Origin: Methylorubrum sp. B1-46
GTDB taxonomy: Bacteria; Pseudomonadota; Alphaproteobacteria; Rhizobiales; Beijerinckiaceae
Assembly: GCF_021117295.1 (NCBI RefSeq)
Contig: NZ_CP088247.1
Location: 1,265,501-1,329,500 of the forward strand
Length of the DNA: 64,000 nt
Direction of reading: 5' to 3'
The position numbers were made by a program, and so were the translations under genes. Below, piece by piece: positions 19,214 through 29,066 of this stretch. A model generated the notes under the pieces. The model saw only the letters and a list, made by a program, of their open reading frames with translations, had not been told where the DNA came from and did no database searches. Positions within the stretch are counted from its first letter, which is position 1. Every line of letters begins with the position of its first letter.

Positions 19214-19564
19214 ATGACCGCCTACAGCGTGCAGCAGATCAAGTTCGAGTTCATCAGCTACGTGAAGGAGTTCGGCGCCGATTTCTCCGCGTGGTCGGTG
19301 GGCGTGGCCGAGGATGCAGCCGCCGCGCTGTTTCGCGAACACGGGGTCGATGAGGCCCGCGACATCTGGCTGTGGAAGCCGGCGGTCTCGCCCGCCGCCG
19401 CGGCGATGGTGCGCGATTGGATCTGCGGGCGCCAGGGCGCCACCGCGCTGGTCGGGGAAGGGCGCCAGGTGTTTCTGTTCCGGCGCGGGTCGGTGGCGGC
19501 ATCCGGAGTCGAGGGGACGGCCGGAACCCGGTTCGCTTCAGCGCATGATGCGGCATCTGGTTGA
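19214..19564 (+). CDS. Small unknown protein at the end of the DMF operon
   Basis: A 116-aa protein with no family recognised. The first 75 residues look folded ('VQQIKFEFISYVKEFGADFS', 'AWSVGVAEDAAAALFREHGV', 'DIWLWKPAVSPAAAAMVRDW'); the C-terminal 30 are low-complexity. No membrane segment or metal motif. The gene starts 10 bases after the Sel1 gene, which ties it to the same operon. It is followed by about 150 bases without a gene before a convergent gene. Confidence 0.6.
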   Translation: MTAYSVQQIKFEFISYVKEFGADFSAWSVGVAEDAAAALFREHGVDEARDIWLWKPAVSPAAAAMVRDWICGRQGATALVGEGRQVFLFRRGSVAASGVEGTAGTRFASAHDAASG

Positions 19565-19720
19565 TGGCCGGGGTCCCGTCGCTCCCGTCCTCGCGGGGCC
19601 GCGCAGCGGAACCCGGGATCCTCCCGTGATGCGACACCGAAACACGGCGTCGAGGCTCGTCGTAGATGGCGCGCCTCCGCCCCTTCAGAGCCGGGCCCGA
19701 ATGCTATCGCCGAAGCGGGG

Positions 19721-21118
19721 TCAGGTCCGCAGAACCTTGCCCGGATTGAGCAGGCCGTCCGCGTCGAGGGCCCGCTTCAGGCGATGCGCCAGAGCCATCT
19801 CCTCGGGCCGGCGGCGGTGCGCCAGCTCGTCGACACGGTACTGGCCGATGCCGTGCTCGGCAGAGATGCTGCCCGCGAACCGGTCGACCACGTCGTGCAC
19901 GAGACGGTTGATCGCGGCGCCGTCATGCTCGGCCCCGATCAGCACGTTGTAGTGCAGGTTGCCGTCGCCCATGTGGCCGAACACGTTCGGGACGGTGCCG
20001 GGCGCGCCCTCGGCCAGCGCCCGGTCGGCGGCCTCCAGAAAGGCGGGGATCGCCGGGATCGGCACCGAGACGTCGTGCTTGACCGACTTGCCCTGATGCG
20101 CCTCGCATTCGGTGATGCGCTCGCGCAAGGACCAGAGGCCCGTGGCCTGCGCCTTCGATTCGGCCAGCACGCCGTCCAGGGCATCGCCCCGCTCCAGAAC
20201 CTCGCCGAGCGTGCCCTCAACCGCGTCCCGGAGACCCGAGAGGCTCGATCCCGCCTCGAGCAGGATGCACCAGGGCGAGGGGGAGAGCGGGCTCGCCATG
20301 TCGGCATGGCGCTCCAGCAGGTCGAAGGAGCAGCGCGAGATCAATTCGAAGGCCTGGATCGTGTCGCCCAGGCCGTCCTGCGCGGCGGCCAGCACCCGGA
20401 GCGCCGCCTCCGGATCGGGTACCGCCAGCAGGGCGATCTCGGTGTGACGCGGACGGGGCACGAGGCGCAGCACCGCAGCGGTGACGATCCCGAGCGTTCC
20501 CTCGCTGCCGATGAAGAGCTGCTTCCAGTCGTAGCCGGCATTGTCCTTGCGCAGGGCGCGCAGGCCGTCGACGACGCTGCCGTCGGCGAGCACGACTTCG
20601 AGACCGAGGACGAGGTTGCGGGTCATGCCGTAGCGCAACACGTTGATGCCGCCGGAATTGGTGGCGATCATGCCGCCGATCATCGCCGAGCCTTCCGCGG
20701 CGTAGCTCACCGGGAACAGCCGCCCGGCGGCCTCCGCCGCTGCCTGCGCCGCCTGGACGACGCAGCCCGCCTCGACTTCCAGGGTGAGGCCGACCGGATC
20801 GACCGCGCGGATCGCGTTCATCCGCGCCAGCGAGAGCACGATCTGGCGCCCCGAGGCGTCGGGGGTGGCCCCGCCCGCGAGCCCGGTATGACCGCCCTGG
20901 GGCACCAGCGCGACGCCGGCCTCGTGGCACAGGCCGACGATGGCGGCGACCTGCTCCGTGCTCGCCGGCCGCGCAACCGCGGCGGCCCGGCCCGGGAACA
21001 GGCGGCGCCAGTCGATGGCGAAGGGGGCGCAATCGGCCTCGTCCGTCAGCAGGCCGCCCGGCCCCAGCCGTGCATCGAGCCGGGCGAGGAAGTCGGAGGG
21101 AAGTCCGGTCGCGCTCAT
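19721..21118 (-). CDS. FAD-binding oxidoreductase, D-2-hydroxyglutarate/D-lactate dehydrogenase type
   Basis: A 465-aa GlcD-family flavoprotein. The FAD domain holds 'VALVPQGGHTGLAGGATPD' (residues about 78-96), 'GCVVQAAQAAAEAAGRLFPV', 'SAMIGGMIATNSGGINVLRY' and 'LFIGSEGTLGIVTAAVLRL'. The C-terminal FAD-oxidase domain carries the metal/substrate signature 'NVFGHMGDGNLHYNV' and 'SISAEHGIGQ'. The gene starts 17 bases after the end of serA on the same strand, so the two form an operon. SerA enzymes can reduce 2-oxoglutarate to D-2-hydroxyglutarate, and a D2HGDH partner reoxidises it, which makes that activity the best guess here. Confidence 0.8.
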   Translation of the reverse strand: MSATGLPSDFLARLDARLGPGGLLTDEADCAPFAIDWRRLFPGRAAAVARPASTEQVAAIVGLCHEAGVALVPQGGHTGLAGGATPDASGRQIVLSLARMNAIRAVDPVGLTLEVEAGCVVQAAQAAAEAAGRLFPVSYAAEGSAMIGGMIATNSGGINVLRYGMTRNLVLGLEVVLADGSVVDGLRALRKDNAGYDWKQLFIGSEGTLGIVTAAVLRLVPRPRHTEIALLAVPDPEAALRVLAAAQDGLGDTIQAFELISRCSFDLLERHADMASPLSPSPWCILLEAGSSLSGLRDAVEGTLGEVLERGDALDGVLAESKAQATGLWSLRERITECEAHQGKSVKHDVSVPIPAIPAFLEAADRALAEGAPGTVPNVFGHMGDGNLHYNVLIGAEHDGAAINRLVHDVVDRFAGSISAEHGIGQYRVDELAHRRRPEEMALAHRLKRALDADGLLNPGKVLRT

Positions 21119-21135
21119 GGCTTGCTAAGGATCCT

Positions 21136-22386
21136 TCAGGCGATCCGCGCCTGGATCAGGCGGGTGCGCACCGTGCCCTCGATGGCGTCGAGCTCGGCGA
21201 GGATGCCGGCCCGGTCGGCGGGGGCGGCGTCGGCCTCCACCACCACGTAGCCCAACTCGCCCTCGGTCTGAAGGTACTGCGATGCGATGTTGACGTCGCG
21301 CCGGGCGAAGGCCTGGTTGATGTGGCCGAGCACGCCGGGGACGTTCCGGTGCACGTGCAGGAAGCGCACGCCGCCGAGCCGCGGCGGGATCTGCACCTGC
21401 GGGAAGTTGACGGCACCCAGCGTCGAGCCGGTCTCGACGTAGTCGACGAGCTTGCGCGCGACCTCCGAGCCGATGCGGTCCTGCGCCTCCTCCGTCGAGC
21501 CGCCGATATGCGGCGTGAGGATCACGTTCGGGATGCCCTGCAGCGGCGAGACGAAGCGCTCGTCGTTGGAGCGCGGCTCGACGGGGAACACGTCGACCGC
21601 CGCACCCCGCAGGCGGCCTTGCCTGAGGGCGTCGGCGAGCGCGTCGAGATCGACCACGGTGCCGCGGCTGTTGTTGATGAGGTAGGCGCCGGGCTTCATC
21701 TTCCCGATGCGCTCGGCGCTCATCAGGCCGTGGGTGAGCGGCGTCTCCGGCACGTGCAAGCTCACCACGTCGCTGACCGCGAGCAGGTCGTCGAGGCTGT
21801 CGGCGGGCTCGGTATTGCCGTGGCGCAGTCGGTCGGTGAGATCGAAGAAGATCACCCGCATGCCCATCGCCTCGGCGAGGTTCGAGAGCTGCGCGCCGAT
21901 ATTGCCGTAGCCGACGATGCCGAGGGTCTTGCCGCGGACCTCGTAGGAATGCTCCGCCGATTTGTCCCAGCCGCCGGAATGGGCCGCCTCGGAACGGGAG
22001 GGGATGCGCCGAAGCAGCATCACGATCTCGCCGATCGTCAGTTCGGCGACGCTGCGGGTGTTCGAGAAGGGCGCGTTGAAGACCGGGATACCGCGGGCGC
22101 GGGCCGCGTCGAGATCGACCTGATTGGTGCCGACGCTGAAGCAGCCGACCGCGACGAGGGCCGGGGCGGCGTCGAGCAGGCCCGCCGTCACCTGCGTGCG
22201 CGAACGAATGCCGAGGACGTGAGTGCCCGCCAGCGCCTCGGCATCCGCCGAGCCCACGGCCCGCGGCAGGCGCTGCACGTCGCGGATGCCGGCCCGTGCG
22301 AGCACCTCCAGCGCCGACGGCGCGATGTTCTCGGCCAGGATGATGTTGACCTGATCCTGGAGCGTGAAGCTGTCTCTGGCCGGCAT
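21136..22386 (-). CDS. serA: D-3-phosphoglycerate dehydrogenase
   Basis: A 416-aa NAD-dependent 2-hydroxyacid dehydrogenase of the SerA type with a C-terminal ACT domain: 'LVAVGCFSVGTNQVDLDAAR', 'GKTLGIVGYGNIGAQLSNLA' (Rossmann motif), 'YLINNSRGTVVDLDAL', 'NVILTPHIGGSTEEAQDRI' (catalytic His) and ACT 'NVPGVLGHINQAFARRDVNI'. It makes 3-phosphohydroxypyruvate for serine, which in methylotrophs also feeds the serine cycle. AGGTGA precedes the ATG at 22386 by four bases, so this start is preferred over the ATG at 22407. The length agrees with the short (about 410 aa) SerA form with one ACT domain. Confidence 0.88.
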   Translation of the reverse strand: MPARDSFTLQDQVNIILAENIAPSALEVLARAGIRDVQRLPRAVGSADAEALAGTHVLGIRSRTQVTAGLLDAAPALVAVGCFSVGTNQVDLDAARARGIPVFNAPFSNTRSVAELTIGEIVMLLRRIPSRSEAAHSGGWDKSAEHSYEVRGKTLGIVGYGNIGAQLSNLAEAMGMRVIFFDLTDRLRHGNTEPADSLDDLLAVSDVVSLHVPETPLTHGLMSAERIGKMKPGAYLINNSRGTVVDLDALADALRQGRLRGAAVDVFPVEPRSNDERFVSPLQGIPNVILTPHIGGSTEEAQDRIGSEVARKLVDYVETGSTLGAVNFPQVQIPPRLGGVRFLHVHRNVPGVLGHINQAFARRDVNIASQYLQTEGELGYVVVEADAAPADRAGILAELDAIEGTVRTRLIQARIA

Positions 22387-22628
22387 GGGGTCACCTGCGC
22401 CTGTCATCGGGGAGCGCCCGCCATACAGGAATGTTGCGATGCGGCAATCGGGGGCGTCTCGTCTTCGGCGACGATCGGCGCGATTCGTGACGCGGTCCGC
22501 CCGGCCTCCTTGTCCGATCCGTCGGCGGCGCGGTCCGGGCTTTCGCCGACACCGCGGGCTGTGGCTAATAACGGCGGCGGAGCGGCCTGCACGGGGGTGA
22601 GACGGCTGCCCGAACCGAAGGGGGCTCC

Positions 22629-24326
<1,698 letters not shown>

Positions 24327-24331
24327 GACCC

Positions 24332-24430
24332 ATCGATGATGACACATGGTCGATGGCCCGCGCGACAGCGCGGCGGCAGGCGTCCGACGGACGCATGGAG
24401 CCCGACCATCGGTCGGGTTCCATGCCACTT
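24332..24430 (+). repeat. 115-bp composite palindromic repeat, copy B
   Basis: Same module order as copy A: CATCGATGATG with a partial partner GTCGATGG, GCGTCC-GAC-GGACGC (24379-24393) and CCGACC-ATC-GGTCGG, ending in TTCCATGCCACTTGG just before the next start codon. It lies between hscC and its J-like partner, as copy A lies between two operon genes. Confidence 0.7.
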
Positions 24431-24445
24431 GGTATGGGACCAGCC

Positions 24446-25882
24446 ATGACCGACAGCGCCTGGCGCCTGCTCGGGCTCGAACCGACGCGGGACGCGTCGG
24501 CGATCCGGCGCGCCTACGCCCGCCGCCTCAAACTCACCCGGCCCGACGAGGATGCCGAGGGCTTCCAGGCCCTTCTCGCCGCCCGCGAGCGCGCCCTGGC
24601 GGAGGCGCGGCGGCCCCTGCCCGAAGCGTGGCAGGAGGTTGAGGACGATCCCTGCGACGCGGGGGAAGGGCCCGCGGACGAAACGCCCGGCGATCCGGCC
24701 AGGGCGGCGCAGAAGCCGAAGCCGGCGAACGAGCCGGACGGCGGCACGGAGGTGACGGCAGAGCTCGCGGCGGAGGCCGGATCGAAGGCGCCGCCCGGTG
24801 ACGTCCTCCCGCCGGCCGTGCCCCTCGTGCGCGATCTCGACGGTCCGCCGGCACCCATGCTCGAGGTGCCGGCACTCCTCGTGCGCGACCTCGACCCTCC
24901 GTCGGCGCCCCCGGACCCCGTGCCGGGGGCGCCGACGCCCCTGGTGATCGACATCGCGCCGCTCGAAGCCGGACCGACCGAATGGGGAGAGGCGCGCGCG
25001 CTCGAGGCGGATCTGCCGCCCTTCCTCCGCGACGGCGCCGACAGCCTGACCGCCTGGCTGACGCGGGCGCGGCGGCTGCCCGCCGGACCCCGCGCCCTGG
25101 CGGAGGCGGCGCTGCTGCGGGCGCTGTTCGGGCTCTGGCGCGGTCCGGACGGGCGGATCACGGGCAAGCGTGTCGAGGCCACCCGCCCGGCGATCCTGCG
25201 GGCCGCGCCGGTCTTCGGCTGGCCGCGGGAGGATGCGGTTCTCGCCGCCCGCTTCGATCCGCACGATGCGGTGCTCGCCACGCAGATCCTGCGCGACGCG
25301 ATTCCCCCTGAGCCCGGCGATCCGGCCGTCGTGGCGGTGCCGGTCTTCCCCCGCGGACGCCTGCCGCTCCAGGCGGGCGACGCCCGCGCCTTCCTCGAAT
25401 CCGCCCCGCACGCCCTCACAGCCTACGAAGCGATGCGGCGGCAGGCCCCGCCGCCCCGGCGCCTGTCCGTCTACGCGCTGCTGGCACCGCACGTCTGGGC
25501 GGTGGCGCATCGCCGCTGGGGCGTGGCGCTCGCGGCACTTGCGGGGCTGTGGCTCTCCTTCCTGCTGTCGGAGGCCGCGACCAGGGAGAGTGGGGGCAGA
25601 GCGATCGCCCTCGGCGTTCTTGCGCTCTTTCTCTGGGCCGGGACCGCCGCCGCGACGGCGTTCGGGGCGGATCGCATCCAGATCGCGGCGGCCGCCCGGG
25701 CCGCCCGCCGCGCCGGACGCAAGGGCGTGTATGCCCCGTTCGAGCGTACGACACATCTTCGCAAGGCCGGAGCCCGCCTGAGCGGCTGGGGCTGGCTCGC
25801 CCTGGTATGGGGCGGATCCATCGCCTTTGTCGGTCCTTATTTCGGACTGGCCACCATGATCACCACCGCGCTCAGGGGGTAG
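24446..25882 (+). CDS. Membrane protein with degenerate J-domain, probable HscC partner
   Basis: A 478-aa protein. Residues 1-50 form a J-like helix pair ('WRLLGLEPTRDASAIRRAYA', then RRLKLTRPDEDAEGFQ) in which the HPD tripeptide reads RPD, as in DjlB/DjlC-type proteins. Residues 55-185 are Pro/Ala/Glu-rich linker, then a folded soluble part ('GDAREAF'-like helices), and two hydrophobic segments near residues 355-410 ('VALAALAGLWLSFLLSEAA', 'AIALGVLALFLWAGTAAATA') with a third near the C-terminus. It is next to hscC in the same direction, the arrangement expected for a chaperone and its membrane co-chaperone. Confidence 0.7.
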   Translation: MTDSAWRLLGLEPTRDASAIRRAYARRLKLTRPDEDAEGFQALLAARERALAEARRPLPEAWQEVEDDPCDAGEGPADETPGDPARAAQKPKPANEPDGGTEVTAELAAEAGSKAPPGDVLPPAVPLVRDLDGPPAPMLEVPALLVRDLDPPSAPPDPVPGAPTPLVIDIAPLEAGPTEWGEARALEADLPPFLRDGADSLTAWLTRARRLPAGPRALAEAALLRALFGLWRGPDGRITGKRVEATRPAILRAAPVFGWPREDAVLAARFDPHDAVLATQILRDAIPPEPGDPAVVAVPVFPRGRLPLQAGDARAFLESAPHALTAYEAMRRQAPPPRRLSVYALLAPHVWAVAHRRWGVALAALAGLWLSFLLSEAATRESGGRAIALGVLALFLWAGTAAATAFGADRIQIAAAARAARRAGRKGVYAPFERTTHLRKAGARLSGWGWLALVWGGSIAFVGPYFGLATMITTALRG

Positions 25883-26015
25883 GACGGCTCCGACCGCGTC
25901 CGCCGGCTTTCGCCTCCTCTCGGTTCGGTGGACGGCTTGACTTGGCCGCGGCACCGGCGACCCTGGCCGCACCGCCGGAAGCCGGCCCCGCTCGAACCAG
26001 AAGAGGCCCGCCGAC

Positions 26016-26510
26016 ATGCCGAGGACGACCGCGATCCGATGCGCCGCCGTGAGCGCGCTGCTCCTCCTCGGCGGTCCTGTCCGGGCGGAGACGCCGTCAG
26101 GGGAGGCCGCACCGCTTCTGACGCCGCGGCCGGTCTTCGTGCCCGGCCTCTACGAGACCGAGAGCCGCAACAGCCAGTTCCAGGACCAGGGGGCGAAGGG
26201 CGAGGCCTGCCTCGCCTCGGCCGATTACGAGTCGTTCCGCAGCGAGACGATGGCGCAGTACCAGTCGAACCCGCGCTTCCTCGACGCCTGCCGCCTGAGC
26301 GAAACCCGCGACCTGCCCGACGGCTTCGTCTTCGCCATGGCCTGCAAGGAATCGAAGCTCGTCCTGACCTACCACTTCTCCAAGGACAGCGTGACGAGCA
26401 CCATCCAGACCCTCATCACCCGGCGCCCCGAATTCTCCTCCGAGATCCTGACGCTGATGCGCCGGCGCGGCGATTGCCCTGGCCGGGAGAAGCCGGGCCG
26501 CAACACCTGA
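26016..26510 (+). CDS. Exported protein, DUF3617-like
   Basis: A 164-aa protein with a signal peptide (AVSALLLLGGPVRAE, cleavage near residue 24). The mature part opens 'PVFVPGLYETESRNSQFQDQ' and has three Cys (GEACLAS, LDACRLS, AMACKES) and a beta-rich core 'LVLTYHFSKDSVTSTIQTLI', which resembles the periplasmic DUF3617 family. Function unknown. The preceding 130 bases contain TTGAC at 25937 but no convincing promoter. Confidence 0.6.
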   Translation: MPRTTAIRCAAVSALLLLGGPVRAETPSGEAAPLLTPRPVFVPGLYETESRNSQFQDQGAKGEACLASADYESFRSETMAQYQSNPRFLDACRLSETRDLPDGFVFAMACKESKLVLTYHFSKDSVTSTIQTLITRRPEFSSEILTLMRRRGDCPGREKPGRNT

Positions 26511-26537
26511 TCCGAGCGGCGAGGGAGAGGACGCGGC

Positions 26538-27512
26538 ATGGCCGGCACGCCCTACGGCATCGCGGATGCGGAGCGCGACCTTCGCGCCGATCTCGGGCGC
26601 GCCCCGGCGGGGGCGGTCGCGGGGGCTTGGAGCGCCACAACCCTGCAGGCGGGGCACGCGCAGATCTCGGGCGGCTACACCGATGCCCGCGGCCGTCACC
26701 TCGATCCCGAGCCTCGCCGCGCCTTCGACGCCGTCCGCGCGGCGGTCGAGCGCCTCGCCGCCGCTGGCGGGGCGGCCTTCAATCGGGTCGAGGTCCGCTG
26801 GACGCGGGCAGGCTTCCCGCTGTCGCTCCTCGGGCAGCCGGGCCGCATCCACGTCGAGACGGTGTTCGACCCGGCCATCGTCCCGCGCGGACCCGAAGAC
26901 CCGGCCTACGAGGCCGCCGCGGCGGCCCGCCGCCGGTTCTGGGAGGGGCGCGGCCGTGTCCTCTCCGGCTTCGCCGCGCAGGACCTCGACGCCAACATCC
27001 ACGGTCAGACGAAGTGGTTCTGCCCCCATCGCCGGGTCCTGCTGCTGCATCCGACCGATGGATCAAGGGACGGCGTGGTGCTCGCCACCGACGGCCTGTC
27101 CACGCCCTGGGCCGGCATCCCCGACCCGGAGAACGGCGTCGCCTGCGAGGTCGCTCTGCGGCTGCCGGAGGGGGAGGCGGCGCAGACCGAGCGGGTGCGG
27201 CTCTGGGCCAACATCATGGTGAGCCTCGGCGACCGCGTCGCGGACGGCTACCGCGTGGCGAGGGATGTGGAGACGCACGGCGCGATCCTGTTCTCCCGCC
27301 TCCCGGCCGCCTGTGCGCCGTTCGAGTTCGTGATCCTCGCCGCGGCGGCGGACGGCGCGGCGATCCCCGATCTGCCGTTCGGTTCCGTTCCGCTCTTCGA
27401 AGCCGTCCCGGTGACCGCGGCCGAGATGGCCGGCGGCGATCCGGATGAAGCCTGGGAGGCGAGCACAGCCCGCGCGGCCCTCGCCCGACGGGACCGATCG
27501 GCGCCGCTCTGA
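26538..27512 (+). CDS. Unknown protein, possibly SUFU-like in its C-terminal half
   Basis: A 324-aa cytoplasmic protein with no signal peptide. The N-terminal half contains 'FNRVEVRWTRAGFPLSLL', the middle 'DLDANIHGQTKWFCPHRR' and the C-terminal half 'VLATDGLSTPWAGIPDPENG' and 'CAPFEFVILAAAADGAAIPD'. The 'TDGLSTPW' box followed by 'EVALRLP' resembles suppressor-of-fused (SUFU) domains, often found in toxin-immunity settings, but no toxin gene is adjacent. It begins 27 bases after the previous gene and may be co-transcribed with it. Confidence 0.5.
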   Translation: MAGTPYGIADAERDLRADLGRAPAGAVAGAWSATTLQAGHAQISGGYTDARGRHLDPEPRRAFDAVRAAVERLAAAGGAAFNRVEVRWTRAGFPLSLLGQPGRIHVETVFDPAIVPRGPEDPAYEAAAAARRRFWEGRGRVLSGFAAQDLDANIHGQTKWFCPHRRVLLLHPTDGSRDGVVLATDGLSTPWAGIPDPENGVACEVALRLPEGEAAQTERVRLWANIMVSLGDRVADGYRVARDVETHGAILFSRLPAACAPFEFVILAAAADGAAIPDLPFGSVPLFEAVPVTAAEMAGGDPDEAWEASTARAALARRDRSAPL

Positions 27513-27534
27513 AATCGGCCGGGTGCCGCCTCGC

Positions 27535-28074
27535 TCAATCCTCGCGCCAGACCCGCTCGATCGCGGCCAGAACGGCGTCGAAGCCACCCTCCACGCCCTG
27601 GCCGGAGAGCCAGTAACCCGCGCCGTACATCCGGTTGAGGCGCGCGCTCACGCGGGCGCGGCGGGTCCAGGAGAGGGCCGCGTCGTGGTCCGGGTGTACG
27701 GCGATGCGCAGGAAGCGGTGGCGGCCGACCGCGACCGTGTCGAGACCGGTGATCGCCGACCAGGGAATCCAGTCGCTCGACAGCCTGCGGTCGAACAGGC
27801 CGTGACGCGAGACCGACACGACCGGACCGCGCCGCAGCACCTCGCGGACGAAGAGCGGGAGGGTCAGGCCGAAGAAGCCGGTGCCGACGATCAGGATGAA
27901 CTGTTCGACGCTGCCGGGTGCAACGATCGGTCCGTCCTTCGGCTCGAAGACGAGCAGGGCGAGGCAGAGGGCGGTGAAGCCGAGGGCCAGGAGCAGGAGG
28001 CCGATGAGCCGCCAGCGGGAGCCGTGCAGGTCGATGCGCGCCTCGGTCGGGTTGGTGCTGTCGGGCAAGGGCAT
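27535..28074 (-). CDS. STM3941-like membrane protein
   Basis: A 179-aa protein with two hydrophobic segments (GLLLLALGFTALCLALLVF, residues about 24-42; FILIVGTGFFGLTLPLFV, about 59-76) followed by a PH-like soluble part ('SVSRHGLFDRRLSSDWIPWS', 'AITGLDTVAVGRHRFLRI'), the layout of the STM3941 family of unknown function. Its ATG overlaps by one base the TGA of the 35-codon gene upstream (TGATG), so the two are translationally coupled. Confidence 0.65.
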   Translation of the reverse strand: MPLPDSTNPTEARIDLHGSRWRLIGLLLLALGFTALCLALLVFEPKDGPIVAPGSVEQFILIVGTGFFGLTLPLFVREVLRRGPVVSVSRHGLFDRRLSSDWIPWSAITGLDTVAVGRHRFLRIAVHPDHDAALSWTRRARVSARLNRMYGAGYWLSGQGVEGGFDAVLAAIERVWRED

Positions 28075-28181
28075 CAGACCGGATGTCCCGGAACCTTGGC
28101 GAAGAAGGCGCCCACGGCGGCAAGGGTACCGAGCAGCAGCATCAGCACGGAGAGCACACCCCAGCCGGACCAGACGATCAT
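28074..28181 (-). CDS. 35-aa single-span membrane peptide
   Basis: A short gene, ATG at 28181 to TGA at 28074: it starts MIVWSGWGVLSV and is one long hydrophobic helix ending in AKVPGHPV. GGAGAG sits five bases before the ATG. The TGATG overlap with the STM3941-like gene supports translation. It could be a small subunit of that membrane protein; function unknown. Confidence 0.55.
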   Translation of the reverse strand: MIVWSGWGVLSVLMLLLGTLAAVGAFFAKVPGHPV

Positions 28182-28307
28182 CGACACTCTCCTCGATCAG
28201 GGGCCCGCGCCTTGCAGGCCGTTTCCCGCACCGGTAGCGTCCCGGCCCCGATGCGGGGGGCGGCGCAGACGCGGTTTGGCCGGCGAACGGAGGGGGCAGG
28301 GCTGCGC

Positions 28308-28949
28308 ATGGGCCATTTTCGCATGATCTACGAGGGCACGGCGTATGCGCCGGACATCGAATCGTACAGCCTTTCGTTGAATGCGGCGGACGGGCGCTGG
28401 CGCGGGCAGGAGCCCGGCGACACGGTCGGCCTCACCCTGAGCGTGCAGGGGCGGCCCTTCACCTACGACGTGCCGGAGGACGAGGACGAACATCTCGTCA
28501 TCGGCCCGAACGTCGATACGCAGTGGCTCGAGGTGCCGACGCAGCTGTTCGCGGGTCGGGACTTGAGCAGCCTCGGCGGCCTCGATCTCGCTTACGAGGG
28601 GCCGCGGGCGGTCAACCCGCTCACCGGCGAGACCTGGCGCGAGCCGCCGGGCCTGCTCGGCACCTACGGCGACGAAGCCTTCGGTCCCTGCCGGATCACG
28701 GCGGCGCATCGCGGCGGCGACCGCTTCGCCCTGCATCTCACCGGCGAGACCGAGCCCGGCACCGGCTTCGACGTCGCCGTCGAGGCGCCGTTGACGGTCG
28801 CTCTGACGAGCTACACCGGACAGGCCGGCGAGGATCGCCTGCGCCGCTGGTTCGACGCGTTCCTGCGCTGGGACGACTTCTCCTGGGAGCGCATTGTCCA
28901 TCCCGGCGAGCCGCCGCAGCACAGCCTGACCGGCACTCTGCGCCGCTGA
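28308..28949 (+). CDS. Unknown beta-rich protein
   Basis: A 213-aa protein not recognised. It begins MGHFRMIYEGTAYAPDIESY and is rich in short strands with an acidic, soluble composition ('VQGRPFTYDVPEDEDEHLVI', 'LALHLTGETEPG'-like, 'DAFLRWDDFSWERIVHPGEP'). No signal peptide or membrane segment. AGGGGGCAGG (28291-28300) before the ATG at 28308 decides the start. The gene stands alone between the small membrane operon (opposite strand) and the P450. Confidence 0.6.
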   Translation: MGHFRMIYEGTAYAPDIESYSLSLNAADGRWRGQEPGDTVGLTLSVQGRPFTYDVPEDEDEHLVIGPNVDTQWLEVPTQLFAGRDLSSLGGLDLAYEGPRAVNPLTGETWREPPGLLGTYGDEAFGPCRITAAHRGGDRFALHLTGETEPGTGFDVAVEAPLTVALTSYTGQAGEDRLRRWFDAFLRWDDFSWERIVHPGEPPQHSLTGTLRR

Positions 28950-29066
28950 TGCGGCCCGCGCGCCGTCGCTTGCCGAGCCCTTCCGCCAGCGCACTCGCCC
29001 CGGCGGCTCCCAGCGCCTAGAACGCTCCGCGAGTGCCCGCTCACGGGTGCGCGAGAGACGGACGGA

